Shown here one piece after another: positions 39,946 to 41,965 of a stretch of 41,965 nucleotides of DNA (positions are counted from its first letter, which is position 1; each line of letters begins with the position of its first letter). A program made the translations under genes and the position numbers. The DNA comes from a virus. The notes under the pieces are model-generated. The model did no database searches. It was given only the letters and a program-made list of their open reading frames with translations, and was not told the DNA's origin. The DNA lies in IMG/VR virus record IMGVR_UViG_3300049491_000565, positions 1-41,965 of that record; one strand, 5' to 3'.

Positions 39946-40234
39946 TAAAGCTTTCTTGAGCCTGACTCGTCTTTCCCTTTTCACTCTTAATCTCAAACGC
40001 AATAAACCTACCGCCCTTTAAAATTCCAAGAACGTCCGGCACACCGTTAATAGCAAATGGATTTGACTGCTTGCGGAAAGTTTTCCCATCAAAAAACCCC
40101 CCCGTGGTATTCTTCCAAAAAAAACCCAAGCCTGTTCCGTTCAAGTATTTTAAAATGTCAAACTCCGTCTGTGACTCGGACGAAGATGTCTTCTGGCATG
40201 TAATTAAGGGACTTAACTTTCGGGAATTTACCAT
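39824..40234 (-). CDS. VRR-NUC domain nuclease
   Basis: This nuclease of about 136 residues has the VRR-NUC pattern: SESQTEFDILKYLN, then NGVPDVLGIL (Asp 67), then FIAFEIKSEKGKTSQAQ (E81, K83). These are structure-specific nucleases of phage replication or recombination. ATG 40234 is used; a GTG at 40246 is the alternative, and both lie inside the helicase gene (77-89 nt overlap). Homopolymer runs (poly-C and poly-A on the plus strand near 40087-40125) occur in its N-terminal part. Confidence 0.85.
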   Translation of the reverse strand: MVNSRKLSPLITCQKTSSSESQTEFDILKYLNGTGLGFFWKNTTGGFFDGKTFRKQSNPFAINGVPDVLGILKGGRFIAFEIKSEKGKTSQAQESFIRKAQELGALVFVVRSVREAALALESLAVDASRQSLSLPI

Positions 40235-41723
40235 CGTATTCAACACTAATCGTTACAGGTTTTTTTTCAACTAAGAGATCATTCGCTGCCGCATAACATT
40301 CTGTGTGAGAACTAAAGTCCCAACCAGTTAATTCTTTAAGCCTGGTTCTTCCCTTGCCCCAGCTATATGGATGCTCAGAAAAGTATTCGGAAAAATGCGT
40401 GATTCCGCACGTATAATCAACTCTCACGCATTTGTTTCCTTTAGCAGATACGTGTGCCCCAAACGAAACATCGTCTACCCAATATCTTTTAGGCTCAGAT
40501 TTTATCATTTCACCCTGATGCGGTTTCTTTTTTAAATTCTTTTCAAGATCTCTTTGATCCCACTCATGTCCGCAGTCACCGCACGATGTTGCGTTAAGTG
40601 GCAGCATCGTAAAACATCCTGGACAAATCTTTATATCAACCTCTAGAGGTATTTTGTCGAACTTCTTTCCTTGCCCTTTAATAAGCGGATCATTCGGACT
40701 TCCTAAATTTATTATGACCTCTCCGTAATCAAGAAATAAACAATCCCTTTTCCCAGGCGCATTCCTAAGCCCGCGCCCAATGGTCTGAACGTAAAGCTTC
40801 GCACTTCGGGTAGGTCTAAGCATTACAATGGAATCAACAGCTGGGAAATCATACCCTTCGGTTAGCATCATAACGCTAACCATGTGTCTCACGTCACCTT
40901 TTTCGAAGGCGTCTCTATTTCCAAATTTTTGTGCGTCTGTTTGCTTACTGTGCAATAGCGAAGCGCGCTCGAAGCGAGCAATCTCTTCTAAGACCATCTC
41001 TGCGTGTTCAATCGACACACACACCCAAATACACTTCTTTCTTTGAGTTAATCTTGAGAGCGCATCTTGTACCTGTACGCTAGCCTTCCCTCTATCAGTA
41101 ACGAGATCGTTTAAGTCCCTTAGCATAAAGTCTCCCCCGTGCATGCGAAGGTTGTCTGTTTTAAAAGCAGCTGGAAGACTTTTTGACGTAGGAGGAACTA
41201 AGAAACCATCTGAAATCATTGTGCTTAAAGTTTTAAAATAATCTTTCTTTGGGAAAAACTTATCAGCACCAAATATATATCCTCGGTTGTTATATGGAGT
41301 CGCAGTGAAACCAATAATCTTTGCGTCAGGATGGATCTTTAAAAAACGATCATACATCCCATCTTCTTCTCCAATGCCGTGAGCTTCGTCGACGATAATA
41401 AGTTTTAAATCTTTAAATTGTTTTTTAAAACAGCTCTGAATAGAGGCAATTGTCACCGTTCCCGTTGAATCCTTTACGCCAAGAGCAGCAGAATAAATAG
41501 ATGGTGTGAGATCAAAAAACCGCTCTGCGAATTGAGAACAAAGAACCTCTCTGTTTAAAAGAACACACGACCTCACTCCAAGGTCTCGTGCGCGTTTCAT
41601 AAGATGATAAATAATCAAGCTCTTACCGCTGCCCGTTGGTAGAACACAAAGCTGTTTATTTTTTAGCTTAAGGCCATTCCAAAGAACTTGGATGGCCTCA
41701 TTTTGATGCGGGTATAAAATCAT
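40158..41723 (-). CDS. SF2 DEAD/DEAH helicase
   Basis: This 521-residue helicase has PTGSGKS (29-35, Walker A), DEAH (112-115), GFTATPY (138-144) and QTIGRGLR (313-320, motif VI). A zinc-binding C-x2-C...C-x2-C (C367, C370, C381, C384) follows the motor domains. It resembles the UvrB/RecG-like phage ATPase group. It should unwind DNA in replication or recombination. It overlaps the DUF669-like gene upstream by 4 nt and the nuclease downstream. Confidence 0.93.
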   Translation of the reverse strand: MILYPHQNEAIQVLWNGLKLKNKQLCVLPTGSGKSLIIYHLMKRARDLGVRSCVLLNREVLCSQFAERFFDLTPSIYSAALGVKDSTGTVTIASIQSCFKKQFKDLKLIIVDEAHGIGEEDGMYDRFLKIHPDAKIIGFTATPYNNRGYIFGADKFFPKKDYFKTLSTMISDGFLVPPTSKSLPAAFKTDNLRMHGGDFMLRDLNDLVTDRGKASVQVQDALSRLTQRKKCIWVCVSIEHAEMVLEEIARFERASLLHSKQTDAQKFGNRDAFEKGDVRHMVSVMMLTEGYDFPAVDSIVMLRPTRSAKLYVQTIGRGLRNAPGKRDCLFLDYGEVIINLGSPNDPLIKGQGKKFDKIPLEVDIKICPGCFTMLPLNATSCGDCGHEWDQRDLEKNLKKKPHQGEMIKSEPKRYWVDDVSFGAHVSAKGNKCVRVDYTCGITHFSEYFSEHPYSWGKGRTRLKELTGWDFSSHTECYAAANDLLVEKKPVTISVEYDGKFPKVKSLNYMPEDIFVRVTDGV

Positions 41724-41965
41724 CCGAAAGGATTTGCGAGAGCAGCGTCAAGTCCTGAATCTGCTTCCGTAGTTCCAGCCGATTTAAAATTAGTAATTCT
41801 TGCTTGCGACCCGTAGTTATCGGTCTCTTCAACTTTAACTTTTATCTTGCAACGAAGACCAAACAGCTCGTCAACGCCCTTAAGGTGGTTCGGGTCTTTT
41901 TTGCCAGCAACTTTCATAAAAGTCTTAAGCTGTCCCAATCCGATCTTCACAGCCTGTTCATTAGG
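41720..41965 (-). CDS. DUF669-like protein, 5' part missing at window edge
   Basis: The visible part is the C-terminal 81 or so residues, ending in SGLDAALANPFG. The frame is open to the edge (PNEQAVKIGLGQLKTFMKVA). KLKTF-like, GVDELFGLRCKIKVKVEE and the final acidic/Gly tail match DUF669-type phage proteins (possible single-stranded DNA-binding). A GTG at 41950 could serve as a start, but the in-frame residues before it suggest the gene continues beyond the window. Confidence 0.65.
   Translation of the reverse strand, partial: PNEQAVKIGLGQLKTFMKVAGKKDPNHLKGVDELFGLRCKIKVKVEETDNYGSQARITNFKSAGTTEADSGLDAALANPFG

Noticed and set aside
40087-40125. Frameshift in the VRR-NUC gene at homopolymer runs
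   Set aside because: The reading frame and family motifs stay intact across the poly-A/C runs, so no error is needed, though read-level checking would be sensible.

Overview
The window is a contiguous stretch of a tailed bacteriophage genome of the contractile-tail (myovirus) type. The evidence is a packaging, head, sheath, tube, tape-measure and baseplate gene order, with a sheath/tube pair (DUF3383/DUF3277-like), a Gp138-like spike, a gp25-like wedge and a baseplate J protein. No integrase, CRISPR array, rRNA or tRNA was recognised. The host was probably Gram-negative: there is a heptosyltransferase-like domain, a lipobox protein and Sec-type signal peptides. The genus cannot be fixed from the sequence. 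A predatory or aquatic proteobacterium is possible but is a guess. The last gene runs off the right edge, so the window is not visibly a closed genome.

Layout. (1) 1-2.4 kb, plus strand: a small orphan ORF, a ParB-like/DNA methyltransferase fusion and four tiny overlapping genes. (2) 2.4-9.1 kb: terminase small and large subunits, portal, Mu F-like minor head protein, a protease/scaffold gene with a nested start, a decoration-like protein and the major capsid protein, closed by a strong intrinsic terminator. (3) 9.1-19.5 kb: head completion and neck proteins, sheath, tube, tail chaperone with an apparent -1 frameshift extension, tape measure and baseplate. (4) 19.5-26.4 kb: an adhesin module with a baseplate protein carrying two repeat-built beta-propellers, an RCC1-type propeller protein and a two-domain glycosyltransferase. 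(5) 26.4-33.7 kb: lysis-type genes (secreted lysozyme-like enzyme, lipoprotein, YkuD-like enzyme, membrane protein), an HNH endonuclease and a second fibre cluster. (6) 33.7-39.7 kb, minus strand: a tightly overlapping accessory operon with a patatin-like phospholipase, an overlapping 26-residue membrane peptide, a secreted papain-like cysteine protease and its truncated paralogue, a fumarylacetoacetate-hydrolase-family protein, and two proteins made mostly of short-period repeats. (7) 39.7-42.0 kb: a Cro-like regulator (plus) and replication genes (minus): VRR-NUC nuclease, SF2 helicase and a DUF669-like protein.

Regulation. Genes that lack a Shine-Dalgarno sequence repeatedly carry a TAnnnT (-10-like) hexamer 5-7 nt before the start codon, at ten places. 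This looks like leaderless or near-leaderless initiation from many internal promoters. The packaging promoter also carries overlapping AATCGC/GCGATT palindromes where a -35 would sit. The Cro-like gene has a consensus promoter with a duplicated TTGACA-containing repeat.

The most unusual content is this start-site pattern, the double propeller with an inserted domain, and the minus-strand accessory operon, which has no obvious structural role and could be a host-manipulation or anti-defence module. That last reading is inference.
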